Below, piece by piece: positions 6,671 through 16,497 of a DNA stretch of 64,000 bases. The notes under the pieces are model-generated. The model ran no database searches, was not told the DNA's origin, and saw nothing but the letters and a program-made list of their open reading frames with translations. Source of the stretch: Azospirillum lipoferum 4B (lineage in GTDB: Bacteria > Pseudomonadota > Alphaproteobacteria > Azospirillales > Azospirillaceae); assembly GCF_000283655.1 (NCBI RefSeq), contig NC_016622.1, positions 1 through 64,000 of the forward strand, read 5' to 3'. Position numbers and translations under genes: made by a program. Each line of letters begins with the position of its first letter. The stretch's first letter is position 1.

Positions 6671-9208
6671 ATGACGTCCTCTCACGCTTCGGCGGGCGGC
6701 GGTCTCGGGCGGGGGGGCCGTGTGGTCGCCGTGCTGGGGCCGACCAACACCGGCAAGACCTATCTGGCGATCGAGCGCATGCTCGGCCACCGGTCCGGCA
6801 TGATCGGCTTTCCCCTGCGCCTGCTGGCGCGGGAGAATTACGACCGCATCGTCTCGATCAAGGGCCGACAAGCCGTCGCGCTCGTGACGGGGGAGGAGAA
6901 GATCCTGCCCCCCAACCCCTCATATTGGGTCTGCACCGTCGAATCGATGCCGCTCGACCGCGCGGTCGATTTCCTGGCGGTGGACGAAATCCAGCTCTGC
7001 GCCGATCCCGAGCGCGGCCACATCTTCACCGACCGGCTGCTGAACGCCCGCGGCATGGTCGAGACGATGGTGCTCGGCTCCGATTCGATGCAGCCGATGA
7101 TCCGCCGGCTGGTGCCGAAGGCGGAGTTCATCAGCCGTCCGCGCTTCTCCCAGCTGACCTATGCCGGCTACAAGAAGCTGACGCGCCTGCCGCCGCGCTC
7201 GGCCGTCGTCGCCTTTTCCGCCACCGACGTCTATGCCATCGCCGAGATGATCCGGCGCCAGCGCGGCGGCACCGCCGTGGTGCTGGGCGCGCTCAGCCCG
7301 CGCACGCGCAACGCGCAGGTCGGCCTCTATCAGGCGGGGGAGGTCGATTATCTGGTGGCGACCGACGCCATCGGCATGGGGCTGAACATGGACGTCGACC
7401 ATGTCGCCTTCGCCCGCATCGTCAAGTTCGACGGCTTCGCCCCGCGCCGCCTGCGCCCCGCCGAGGTGGCGCAGATCGCTGGCCGCGCCGGGCGCCACAT
7501 GCGCGACGGCACCTTCGGCACCACCGACGAGGTGGGGGAGTTGGACGCCGATCTGGTCAACCGTGTCGAGAACCACGAATTCGAGACGGTCAAGGCGCTG
7601 TCCTGGCGCAACAGCGCGTTGCGCTTCGACACGCCGGGCTTCCTGCTGAAATCGCTGGAGGAACGGGCGCCGATCCCGGAGCTGTCCCGCGTGCGCGAGG
7701 CCGACGACCATCTGGCGCTTCAGGCATTGGTGCGCGATCCCGACATCATGGACCTCGCCCGCGGCCGCGATGCCGTCAAGCTGCTGTGGGAGGTCTGTCA
7801 GGTCCCCGACTTCCGCAAGGTGCTGTCGGATGCCCATACCAAGCTGCTGGCCCAGGTCTTCCGCAGCCTGCGCGGGGCCCAGCGCCGGCTGGACGACGAC
7901 TGGGTGGCCAAGCAGATCGCCCGGCTCGACCGGACGGAGGGCGACATCGACGCGCTGGTCGCCCGCATCGCCCATATCCGCACCTGGACCTACATTTCCA
8001 ACCGGCCGACATGGCTGAAGGATCCGCTGCACTGGCAGGAACGCACCCGCGCCATCGAGGATCGGCTGTCCGACGCCCTGCACGAGCGGCTGACCCAGCG
8101 CTTCATCGACCGCCGCTCCGCCACGCTGGCGCGGACGCTGAAGGACGGCCGCTCGCTGCTGGGCGGCGTGCGGGCCGACGGCGAGGTGGTGGTGGAAGGG
8201 CATGTGGTCGGGCGGCTGGAGGGCTTCCGCTTCGTCCCCGATGCGCCCGACCGTTCCGACGAGGCGAAATCGCTGCTGACCGCCGCCCGCCGGGCACTGC
8301 GCGACGAACTGGCCAAGCGGCTGCGTGCCTTCGAGGCCGAGCCCGACGACGCCTTCGCGCTGGGGCCGGACGGGGTGCTGAGCGCCGACAATTTGCCGGT
8401 GGCGCGTCTGGCGGCGGGGCCGTCGGTGCTGGCGCCGCTGGTGGTGCCCTTCGACGAGGGCATGCTGGATCAGGCCCAGCGCGAGCGCGTGCGGGCGCGG
8501 CTGGACCGTTGGCTGAAGGATCACATCGCCGCCCGGCTGAAGCCGCTGTTCGCCCTGTCCGCCGTTGAAGGATTGTCCGGCCCCGGCCGAGGCCTCGCCT
8601 TCCAGCTGGTGGAAGGGCTGGGCGTGCTGCCGCGCGCACCCGTCGCCGCCATGGTCGAACAACTGGAGCGCGAGGACCGCAAGGCGCTGGGCAAGCTGGG
8701 CGTCCGGCTGGGCGTGTCGCACCTCTATCTGACGGCGCTCGCCAAGCCGGCGGCGGTGAGCTTGCGCGGGCTGCTGTGGGCGGTGTCGAAGGGCCATCCC
8801 CTGCCGGTTCCGATCCCGCCGCCCGGCCGCGTATCGGTCGACGCCCCGCCGGTCAAGGACGGCGGCGCGCCGCCCGCCTTCTGGGAGGCCATCGGCTACC
8901 CGCTGGCCGGCGGCCGGGCGTTGCGCGTCGACATGCTCGACCGGCTGGAGACGGAACTGCTGACCGCCTCCAAGGCGAACGCGCCGATCCGCGAGGTGGC
9001 GCTCGGCCAGCGCGTCGGCCTGTCGGCGGAGGAACTGGGGGCGGTGCTGACCGGGCTCGGCTATGTGCGGATGGTGGCAGAGGACGGGGCGGTGACCTGG
9101 AAGCGGAAACGGCCGCAGGGGCAGCGCCAGGGGAACAGGCAGCGGCGCGATAAGCCGACGAACGAGGATCACCCCTTCGCCAAGCTGCGGCAGCTGTCGG
9201 GGATGTGA
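6671..9208 (+). CDS. Suv3-like ATP-dependent RNA helicase
   Basis: An 845-residue DExH/D helicase. Motif I is GPTNTGKT (23-30), motif II is DEIQ (105-108), and motif VI is the IAGRAGRH segment. DEIQ with GPTNTGKT is characteristic of the mitochondrial Suv3/SUPV3L1 family, whose closest bacterial relatives are alphaproteobacterial. Mitochondrial Suv3 unwinds RNA for the degradosome. The region after about 450 lacks other motifs I recognise apart from a Lys/Arg-rich tail that may bind nucleic acid. The next gene is an S4-domain RNA-binding protein. The start at ATG 6671 lacks a strong ribosome binding site, but the N-terminus runs straight into motif I. Confidence 0.88.
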   Translation: MTSSHASAGGGLGRGGRVVAVLGPTNTGKTYLAIERMLGHRSGMIGFPLRLLARENYDRIVSIKGRQAVALVTGEEKILPPNPSYWVCTVESMPLDRAVDFLAVDEIQLCADPERGHIFTDRLLNARGMVETMVLGSDSMQPMIRRLVPKAEFISRPRFSQLTYAGYKKLTRLPPRSAVVAFSATDVYAIAEMIRRQRGGTAVVLGALSPRTRNAQVGLYQAGEVDYLVATDAIGMGLNMDVDHVAFARIVKFDGFAPRRLRPAEVAQIAGRAGRHMRDGTFGTTDEVGELDADLVNRVENHEFETVKALSWRNSALRFDTPGFLLKSLEERAPIPELSRVREADDHLALQALVRDPDIMDLARGRDAVKLLWEVCQVPDFRKVLSDAHTKLLAQVFRSLRGAQRRLDDDWVAKQIARLDRTEGDIDALVARIAHIRTWTYISNRPTWLKDPLHWQERTRAIEDRLSDALHERLTQRFIDRRSATLARTLKDGRSLLGGVRADGEVVVEGHVVGRLEGFRFVPDAPDRSDEAKSLLTAARRALRDELAKRLRAFEAEPDDAFALGPDGVLSADNLPVARLAAGPSVLAPLVVPFDEGMLDQAQRERVRARLDRWLKDHIAARLKPLFALSAVEGLSGPGRGLAFQLVEGLGVLPRAPVAAMVEQLEREDRKALGKLGVRLGVSHLYLTALAKPAAVSLRGLLWAVSKGHPLPVPIPPPGRVSVDAPPVKDGGAPPAFWEAIGYPLAGGRALRVDMLDRLETELLTASKANAPIREVALGQRVGLSAEELGAVLTGLGYVRMVAEDGAVTWKRKRPQGQRQGNRQRRDKPTNEDHPFAKLRQLSGM

Positions 9209-9221
9209 GCCGGCGCCGGTT

Positions 9222-9324
9222 GCCCCCTCCCCAACCCTCCCCCGCTTCGCGGGAGAGGGTGCCTTATGCGGGGCGGCGGCAGTCCCCTCCACCGCCAGAG
9301 GCGGGGGAGGGTTAGGGAGGGGGC
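9222..9324. repeat. Dispersed GC-rich palindromic element, copy A
   Basis: About 103 bases made of CCCTCCCC/GGGGAGGG arms with internal hairpins and a GGCGGCGGCAGTCCCCTCC core. The reverse complement recurs with few changes at 16307-16407. It lies between two genes on the same strand. Confidence 0.75.
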
Positions 9325-9371
9325 AAGACGACCTCACGGATAATGAACGAAACCAACCGACGGAATCGCCC

Positions 9372-9809
9372 ATGAGCAACACCGACACCGAAGACTCCAC
9401 CCCCGGCCGGCTGCGGATCGACAAGTGGCTGTGGTACGCGCGTTTCTTCAAGACGCGCAGCCTTGCCGCCAAGCTGTGCAACGACGGGGGCGTGCGGCTG
9501 TCGGGGGCGGTGGTGACCAAGGCGCATGCGTCGGTGAAGCCGGGCGACGTGCTGACCTTCGCCCAGGGGCGGCACATCCGCGTGATCAAGGTGGTCGCGC
9601 TGGGCAGCCGCCGCGGGCCGGCGCCGGAGGCCCAGGCGCTGTACGAGGATCTCGCCCCGCCGGTGCCGGAGGAGCGGCTGCAGGACCCCTACCGCGCCCC
9701 GTTCCAGCAGCCCGGCGCCGGGCGCCCGACCAAGCGCGACCGGCGGGCGATCGACGCCCTGAAGGGCGATCCAATGATGGATGCTGCGCTGCGGAATGAA
9801 ACCGATTAG
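9372..9809 (+). CDS. hslR: S4-domain RNA-binding protein, Hsp15 (HslR) family
   Basis: A 145-residue basic protein with an N-terminal S4 domain (about 14-75): RLRIDKWLWYARFFKTRS, then GGVRLSG and VKPGDVLTF, typical of Hsp15. In E. coli Hsp15 binds 50S subunits carrying stalled peptidyl-tRNA and takes part in ribosome recycling. The C-terminus is rich in Arg and Pro and closes with KRDRRAIDALKGD. It starts at ATG 9372, downstream of the Suv3-like helicase and a palindromic repeat. Function here is by family. Confidence 0.88.
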   Translation: MSNTDTEDSTPGRLRIDKWLWYARFFKTRSLAAKLCNDGGVRLSGAVVTKAHASVKPGDVLTFAQGRHIRVIKVVALGSRRGPAPEAQALYEDLAPPVPEERLQDPYRAPFQQPGAGRPTKRDRRAIDALKGDPMMDAALRNETD

Positions 9810-9875
9810 GCGGCGATGCCGATTGTTGCTGGAAAAAAGTGAGACCGCCTCTTAAACGGGGCGGCCACCACCCCC

Positions 9876-10982
9876 ATGTGGGAAGGCTGGATAACCGACC
9901 AGATGCGACAAGCGAGCACGATCATGAGCGAGAAGACCCGACCTTCGAGCCTTTCCGCCACCTCCACCACTGTCCGGGGCGCCCGCGCGGCCACCGCCGT
10001 GGCGGTTGCGCTGGTGATGGCGCTGGCCGCCGGCACCGCCGACGCCCGCGCCGGCAAGAGCAGTTCCTCGGGCAGCCGCGGCAGCCGCACGACCGAGGCG
10101 CCGGCCGCCACCTCCACCGCGCCCAATGCGGTCTCGCCGATGGAGCGCTCCGCCGCCCCGGCGGCGGCCCCCGGCGTGCAGCGCCCCGGCTCGCAGGCCA
10201 CCGCCCCGGCGGCGGCGCCCTCGCGCGGCTTCTTCGGCGGCGGCTTCATGTCGGGCCTGATGGGCGGCCTGATCGGCGCCGGCATCCTGGGCTTCATCCT
10301 GCAGATCCTGCTGGTCGTCTTCCTGGTCCGTCTGGCCATGCGCTTCTTCCGCAACCGTTCGCAGACGGCGAACACCGCGCCGGCCGGCGGCCCGCTCGGC
10401 AGCCAGATGGGCGGGCAGATGGGCAGCGGCAACCCGGCCTATGCCGGCGGCCCGCAGGGTGGCCCGCTGAACCGCGACGCGGGCGACGTCCGCTACAACC
10501 CGGTCGGCGGCGCCCCGATGGGTGCGATGGGCGGCGGCAATGCCGGCCCGGCCCAGCGCCGTCAGGCGTCCGACGAGATCGGCATCCAGCCGACCGACTT
10601 CGAGACGTTCGAGCGTCTGCTCGTCACCGTCCAGACCGCCTACGGGCGTGAGGATGTCGACGCTCTGCGCGCCGCCACGACGCCGGAGATGCTGTCCTAC
10701 TTCACCGACGATCTGACCGAGAACCGCAACCGCGGCGTGGTCAACAAGGTCAGCGACGTCCGCCTGCTGCAGGGCGATCTGGCCGAGGGCTGGCGCGAAG
10801 GGGCGCAGGAATACGCCACCGTCGCCATGCGCTTCTCGCTGATCGATACCACGGTCGACCGGGCCAGCGGCCGGGTGGTGGAGGGCAACGCCTCGCAGCC
10901 GACCGAAGCGACGGAGCTGTGGACCTTCGTCCGCCCCCGCGGCGGCCAGTGGCAGCTGTCGGCGATCCAGCAGGCCAGCTGA
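9876..10982 (+). CDS. Tim44-like domain membrane protein
   Basis: Up to 368 residues. A hydrophobic segment near the N-terminus (VALVMALAAGTADARA) looks like a signal or anchor. It is followed by a Ser/Ala/Pro-rich linker, a Gly-rich transmembrane segment (FMSGLMGGLIGAGILGFILQ onward, about 125-150), a Gly/Met linker, and a C-terminal Tim44-like domain (about 235-365) with the pattern DFETFERLLVTVQTAYGREDVDALR. Tim44-like domains occur in mitochondrial import and in alphaproteobacterial envelope proteins of unclear role. The start is uncertain: ATG 9903 and ATG 9924 are plausible alternatives, 9924 giving a more signal-like N-terminus. A strong terminator follows. Confidence 0.82.
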   Translation: MWEGWITDQMRQASTIMSEKTRPSSLSATSTTVRGARAATAVAVALVMALAAGTADARAGKSSSSGSRGSRTTEAPAATSTAPNAVSPMERSAAPAAAPGVQRPGSQATAPAAAPSRGFFGGGFMSGLMGGLIGAGILGFILQILLVVFLVRLAMRFFRNRSQTANTAPAGGPLGSQMGGQMGSGNPAYAGGPQGGPLNRDAGDVRYNPVGGAPMGAMGGGNAGPAQRRQASDEIGIQPTDFETFERLLVTVQTAYGREDVDALRAATTPEMLSYFTDDLTENRNRGVVNKVSDVRLLQGDLAEGWREGAQEYATVAMRFSLIDTTVDRASGRVVEGNASQPTEATELWTFVRPRGGQWQLSAIQQAS

Positions 10983-11013
10983 CGACTCGGTCTTCGCCCG
11001 GTCTTCCCAATGC

Positions 11014-11050
11014 GAAACGCCCCGGCCAACTGGCCGGGGCGTTTCCGTTT
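11014..11050 (+). terminator. Terminator after the Tim44-like gene
   Basis: A perfect 15-base stem GAAACGCCCCGGCCA (11014-11028) pairs with TGGCCGGGGCGTTTC (11031-11045) across two bases, followed by CGTTT. Confidence 0.85.
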
Positions 11051-11073
11051 GTATGCTCTTACCCACGAAGATG

Positions 11074-11218
11074 TCCCCTCTCCCCCCCGGGGAGAGGGTT
11101 AGGGTGAGGGGGACGCGCGGCGAGGATCTTCGAGAATCGCCCAGTGCCCGCTCTATGACCGAATCCACGCAGTGCATCCCCCTCACCCCGACCCTCTCCC
11201 CGGGGGGGAGAGGGGGGA
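11074..11218. repeat. Inverted pair of GC-rich repeat arms
   Basis: A roughly 39-base arm at 11074-11112 recurs as its near reverse complement at 11177-11218, separated by about 64 bases. Each arm holds a smaller hairpin (CTCTCCCC and GGGGAGAG). It lies between the convergent Tim44-like gene and the polyamine ATPase gene. Confidence 0.75.
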
Positions 11219-11232
11219 TTCGGTGCAGTTCC

Positions 11233-12300
<1,068 letters not shown>

Positions 12301-12319
12301 GGACCCTGCTGTATGCCGA

Positions 12320-13504
12320 TCACGCCGCCAGGAAGCGATCCTGGTACTCGTTGCGGATGGAGACGTACCACGCCTCCTGGATCGGCCACCACCACAGCTT
12401 CTGCAGCGCGTCGCCCGGATAGGCGTCGGCGAAGAACTGCTTGTTCAGGTCCGACAGATGCGCCTCGGCGCCGACCGCCGTGCTGGAGATGCCGGAATGG
12501 TTGGTGTAGAGCGCGCCGGCCTGGGGCGTGTAGAACCAGTTGATCCAGGCATAGGCATTCTCCAGGTTCTCCGCCTTCTTCGGGATGGCGAAGCCTTCCA
12601 TCCAGGCGAGCGCCCCTTCCTTCGGCGCCACGAAGCGGACCGGCAGCCCTTCCTTGCGCAGCGCGACGGCGGTCGAGTCCCAGGTCTGGCCGATGACGCA
12701 GCCGTTGGTGCGGAAGGCGCCCTGGGCCTCGTTCTCGTTGGTCCAGAACTGGGCGACCGACTTCTTGTTGGCGGCGGCCACCTTCAGGATGGCGTCGAAG
12801 TTGGCGCGGGCCTTCGCCTCGTCCTTGAACTGGTCGCGGACGGGGTGGGGCAGCTTGCCCTGGCTTTCCAGCCACAGCGCGATGCCGATCAGCGAGGAAT
12901 GGCCGCGCACCGTCACCTTGCCGGCGTTGGCCGGCGCCCACAGGTCGCCGTAGCTGGCGGTGCCGTAGGCGAGCGGCGCCTTCTTCATGTCATAGGCCAG
13001 CGCCTCGGTGCCCCAGTCGGCCGGGGCGAAGTAACGCTTGGCCCCGACGACGCCGCCCATCCCGGCGGAGCCCTCGACCGACGACTTCAGGCAGCCGTCC
13101 CACTTCACCTTCGATTCGTCGAGCGGCTGCACCAGCTCGAACTCGACATAGTTCGGCACGCGGTCGACGGTGGGGTGGATGATGTCGAAGCCGGCGCCGC
13201 CGGTGGCCTTCAGCTGGTTCAGCAGCTCGTCGTTGGTGCCGTATTCGGTCAGGGTCGCCTTGACGCCGGTCTTCTTCTCGAAATCGGCCAGCATGTCCTG
13301 GCTGATGTAGCCGGCCCAGGAGAAGATCTTCACCGACCCCGACGCCGCGCGGCCCTCGCGCAGCACGAAGGGACCGACCGAGGCGACGCCGGCGGCAGCC
13401 GCGGCGCTCTGCAGCAGCAGGCGGCGGGTGAAGCTCTTGGCGGCGTGCTGCGTCTCGGCGCTGGACCGCTGGGTCTCGGTCTGGGCGTTCTCGATCTTGG
13501 ACAT
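12320..13504 (-). CDS. Polyamine-type ABC transporter substrate-binding protein (PotD-like)
   Basis: A 394-residue exported binding protein. The N-terminus has a twin-arginine signal: SFTRRLLLQ followed by a hydrophobic Ala-rich stretch and a cleavage region at GRAAS. The mature part begins VKIFSWAGYISQDMLADFEKKTG, typical of the PotD/PotF family. Aromatic residues scattered through the protein (DWGTEAL, WINWFYTP, WWWPI) fit a polyamine-binding pocket. The start is placed at ATG 13504, with GGGAGA about ten bases upstream; a longer frame to 13594 lacks that support. The ATPase gene follows 19 bases later. Substrate specificity is not shown by sequence. Confidence 0.9.
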   Translation of the reverse strand: MSKIENAQTETQRSSAETQHAAKSFTRRLLLQSAAAAAGVASVGPFVLREGRAASGSVKIFSWAGYISQDMLADFEKKTGVKATLTEYGTNDELLNQLKATGGAGFDIIHPTVDRVPNYVEFELVQPLDESKVKWDGCLKSSVEGSAGMGGVVGAKRYFAPADWGTEALAYDMKKAPLAYGTASYGDLWAPANAGKVTVRGHSSLIGIALWLESQGKLPHPVRDQFKDEAKARANFDAILKVAAANKKSVAQFWTNENEAQGAFRTNGCVIGQTWDSTAVALRKEGLPVRFVAPKEGALAWMEGFAIPKKAENLENAYAWINWFYTPQAGALYTNHSGISSTAVGAEAHLSDLNKQFFADAYPGDALQKLWWWPIQEAWYVSIRNEYQDRFLAA

Positions 13505-13880
13505 GACGTCCGGTCTCCCTGGCTCTTGGATGGCGTTTGAAGGGCTGGCGTTCAGACGGGTCGGTGTCTCGGCCGACGGCGCGGCCCCGCTCAAGGCGCG
13601 AAGTGTGCCTGAGACGAAAGCGCCCCGTCCATGCCGGAAGTCGGGCCTCCGACAAAGTTCATAGAGCCGTCATATCGTCCCGCCGCGCGTTACCCCGCAA
13701 TTGCGGACAGCGTCATTCTTTCGCCACGGTCGCGGGACAAATAACCGTCGGACCTCCAGCGGTCTTCCGGCGAAGCGGGCGTGGGCGTATGAGGACCGTT
13801 GTGGGGGGCGTTCCCCCCGGCAGGACACCGACATTACTGGGCTTTGCGAGCGCGCCGTGACCGCCGACCGACCGGACCAC
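13505..13880. other. Intergenic region between potD-like and PBP genes (376 bases)
   Basis: This gap between divergent genes must hold both promoters. A short palindrome CGCAATTGCG occurs near 13698-13707. I see no RNA gene or convincing small reading frame. In-frame extension of the PBP gene back to 13701 is possible but has no ribosome binding site. Confidence 0.4.
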
Positions 13881-16283
13881 ATGACGGAGCAGCACCGGAC
13901 GGGTCAGCTTTATGCCGGCCCCCGCCCTGTCCGCACCCGCGACGACCCGTCGCCGCTCGACAGACTGTCCGGCCGGCTGTCCGCCGGCGGCATCGCCCTT
14001 GGCCTTGCCCGCACCGTCGCGTCGGCGGCGCTGGCGTCGCTCCGCCGCGGCAAGCCGCGCCGCAAGGCGCCGCCGCCGTCGGCCGCCCCGCCGCCGACGC
14101 CCTACAAGCCGGCGCAGCGGCCGCGCCGCCGGTCCGGCCTGTCGTTTTTCAAGCTGTCGTTTTTCAAGCTGCCGTCCTTCACCATTCCAAGGATCTCCTT
14201 GCCCAAACTCCGCTCGTCCAAGCCGTCCGCCCGCCGGTCCGGCGGTGCCCTGCCGCCGCAGCCGCCGGCCCCGCCCCCTGGGCGTCCCGGCCGGGCGCCG
14301 CAACCTCCCCGCAAGGGCGGAGGGTGGGGCCGGCGGCTGGTGCAGTGGGGGCTGGTCGCCGCCATCTGGTGCGGCATCGCGCTGGGCATGGTGCTGGCCT
14401 GGTTCGCGCTCGACCTGCCGGACATCTCCAAGGTGGCGCAGTTCGAACGGCGCGCCTCCGTCACCGTGCTGGCCGCCGATGGGACGGAGTTCGCCCGCTT
14501 CGGCGACCTGCACGGTACGACGCTGAGCGTGCGCGACCTGCCGCCGCATCTGGTCGATGCCGTGCTGGCAATCGAGGACCGCCGCTTCTACAGCCATTTC
14601 GGCATCGACCCGCTGGGTCTGGCGCGCGCCGTCTATGTCAACTGGCGTTCCGGCCGGGCGGTGCAGGGCGGATCGACCATCACCCAGCAGCTGGCCAAGA
14701 ACCTGTTCCTGACGCCGGAGAAGTCGCTGAAGCGCAAGATCCAGGAAGCCATGCTGGCGCTCTGGCTGGAGACCCGCTTCACCAAGGACCAGATCCTCAC
14801 CGCCTATCTGAACCGCGTCTATCTCGGCGCCGGCACCTTCGGGGTGGACGCCGCCGCCCGCACCTATTTCGGCAAGCCGGCGACCGAGGTCGACATCCGC
14901 GAATCGGCGGTTCTGGCCGGCCTGCTGAAGGCGCCGTCGCGCTACGCCCCCAGTTCCAACCCCGACGAGTCGGCGGAGCGGGCGCGGGTGGTGATGGCGG
15001 CGATGCTGGACGCGGGCTATCTCACCCAGGCGCAGTATGAGGCGGCGCGCGCCGCCAAGCCCTCGCCCAAGCGCAAGCCCGGCGGCGACGGGCGCTATTT
15101 CGCCGATTGGGTGACCGATCTGGTGCCGGGCTTCGCCGGTCCCGACCATGGCGACGTGATCGTCCGCACCACGCTGGACCTGAAGATGCAGCGCGCCGCC
15201 GAACAGCGGATGGAGGCGCTGCTGGCCGGTCCCGGTGCCGCCGCCAACGTCCGCCAGGGCGCCCTGGTCGCCATGAGTCCCGACGGCGCGGTGCGCGCGC
15301 TGGTCGGCGGCCGCGATTACGACAGCAGCGAGTTCAACCGCGCCACCCAGGCGCTGCGCCAGCCGGGCTCCGCCTTCAAGCCCTTCGTCTATCTGGCGGC
15401 GCTGGAGGCCGGCTGGTCCCCCGACAGCCTGATCGACGACGCGCCGGTCCAGCTCGGCAATTGGAGCCCCGGCAATTACGACGGCAAGTATCGCGGCACC
15501 GTCACGCTGGCCGCGGCGCTGGCCCATTCCTCCAACACGGCGACGGCGCGGCTGATCGATAGGGTCGGCACCGACAGGGTGCGGCGCATCGCGTCGAACC
15601 TCGGCATCGCCTCGCCGCTGACCCGCGACCTGTCGCTGGCGCTCGGCACCAGCGAGGTGACGCCGCTGGAACTGGTGCGCGCCTATGCCGGCATCGCCAA
15701 CCGCGGCGCCCCGGTCTGGGCCTATGCCATTACCGAGATCAAGAGCCGCGACGGCACCCTGCTGTACCGGCGCCAGGGCGGCGGCGGCGGGGCGGTGGTC
15801 GATCCCGCCCATGCGGTTCAGCTGACCCGGATGATGGGCGGCGTGCTGGATTACGGCACCGGCCGCAGCGCCCGGCTGAACCGCCCGGCAGCGGCCAAGT
15901 CCGGCACGACCCAGGACTATCACGACGCCTGGTTCGTCGGCTTCACCGCCGATCTGGTCGCCGGGGTGTGGCTGGGCAACGACAACAACGATGCGATGAA
16001 GAAGGTCACCGGCGGCAGCCTGCCGGCCAAGCTGTGGCGCGACTTCATGATGGACGCCCACGCCGGCAAGCCCGCCCGTCCGCTCCCCGGCCTGGACGGC
16101 GCCCCCGCCTGGACGCCTCCGCCGGGGGTGGTGCCGCAGGGCGGCGTTCCGGTCGCCTCCGCCGAGCCGAGGTCGGGCGGTGGAATCGGCTCCCTGATCG
16201 AAAAGATCGCCGGCACCTCCGCCACCCCCTTTGGCACCGCCCCGCGGGTGCAGTACGACTACAGCAACAGCGGGGTGCGGTAG
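13881..16283 (+). CDS. Class A penicillin-binding protein (PBP1-type, bifunctional)
   Basis: An 800-residue peptidoglycan synthase. A long cytoplasmic Pro/Arg-rich N-terminus (1-150) precedes a single transmembrane helix (about 154-175). The GT51 glycosyltransferase domain begins with EDRRFYSHFG (232) and has GGSTITQQLAKN. The transpeptidase domain shows SxxK as SAFK, SxN as SSN in HSSNTATA, and a KSGT triad in place of KTG. The start is set at ATG 13881 (MTEQHRTG). An oddity is a duplicated CTGTCGTTTTTCAAG at about 14140-14170, giving the peptide repeat LSFFK in the cytoplasmic tail. Confidence 0.92.
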   Translation: MTEQHRTGQLYAGPRPVRTRDDPSPLDRLSGRLSAGGIALGLARTVASAALASLRRGKPRRKAPPPSAAPPPTPYKPAQRPRRRSGLSFFKLSFFKLPSFTIPRISLPKLRSSKPSARRSGGALPPQPPAPPPGRPGRAPQPPRKGGGWGRRLVQWGLVAAIWCGIALGMVLAWFALDLPDISKVAQFERRASVTVLAADGTEFARFGDLHGTTLSVRDLPPHLVDAVLAIEDRRFYSHFGIDPLGLARAVYVNWRSGRAVQGGSTITQQLAKNLFLTPEKSLKRKIQEAMLALWLETRFTKDQILTAYLNRVYLGAGTFGVDAAARTYFGKPATEVDIRESAVLAGLLKAPSRYAPSSNPDESAERARVVMAAMLDAGYLTQAQYEAARAAKPSPKRKPGGDGRYFADWVTDLVPGFAGPDHGDVIVRTTLDLKMQRAAEQRMEALLAGPGAAANVRQGALVAMSPDGAVRALVGGRDYDSSEFNRATQALRQPGSAFKPFVYLAALEAGWSPDSLIDDAPVQLGNWSPGNYDGKYRGTVTLAAALAHSSNTATARLIDRVGTDRVRRIASNLGIASPLTRDLSLALGTSEVTPLELVRAYAGIANRGAPVWAYAITEIKSRDGTLLYRRQGGGGGAVVDPAHAVQLTRMMGGVLDYGTGRSARLNRPAAAKSGTTQDYHDAWFVGFTADLVAGVWLGNDNNDAMKKVTGGSLPAKLWRDFMMDAHAGKPARPLPGLDGAPAWTPPPGVVPQGGVPVASAEPRSGGGIGSLIEKIAGTSATPFGTAPRVQYDYSNSGVR

Positions 16284-16306
16284 GGGAGGGGGCGTTGCCG
16301 CGGGGT

Positions 16307-16407
16307 GCCCCCTCCCTAACCCTCCCCCTCTTCGAGGTGGAGGGGACTGCCGCCGCTTCGCGTAAGGCACCCTCTCCCGCGAAAGCGGGGGAGGGTTGGG
16401 GAGGGGG
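16307..16407. repeat. Dispersed GC-rich palindromic element, copy B (inverted)
   Basis: About 101 bases, the reverse complement of the element at 9222-9324 with few substitutions; differences cluster in a hairpin loop (CTCTTCGAGG here). It lies between the PBP gene and tssL. Confidence 0.75.
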
Positions 16408-16497
16408 TACCCGCTGCCGGCGCCCCACCCCCAGGTTCCCCCCACCGCCCCGACGCTGCTATACCTCCCTCCGAATTTCCCCCACAGCGGATGAGAC

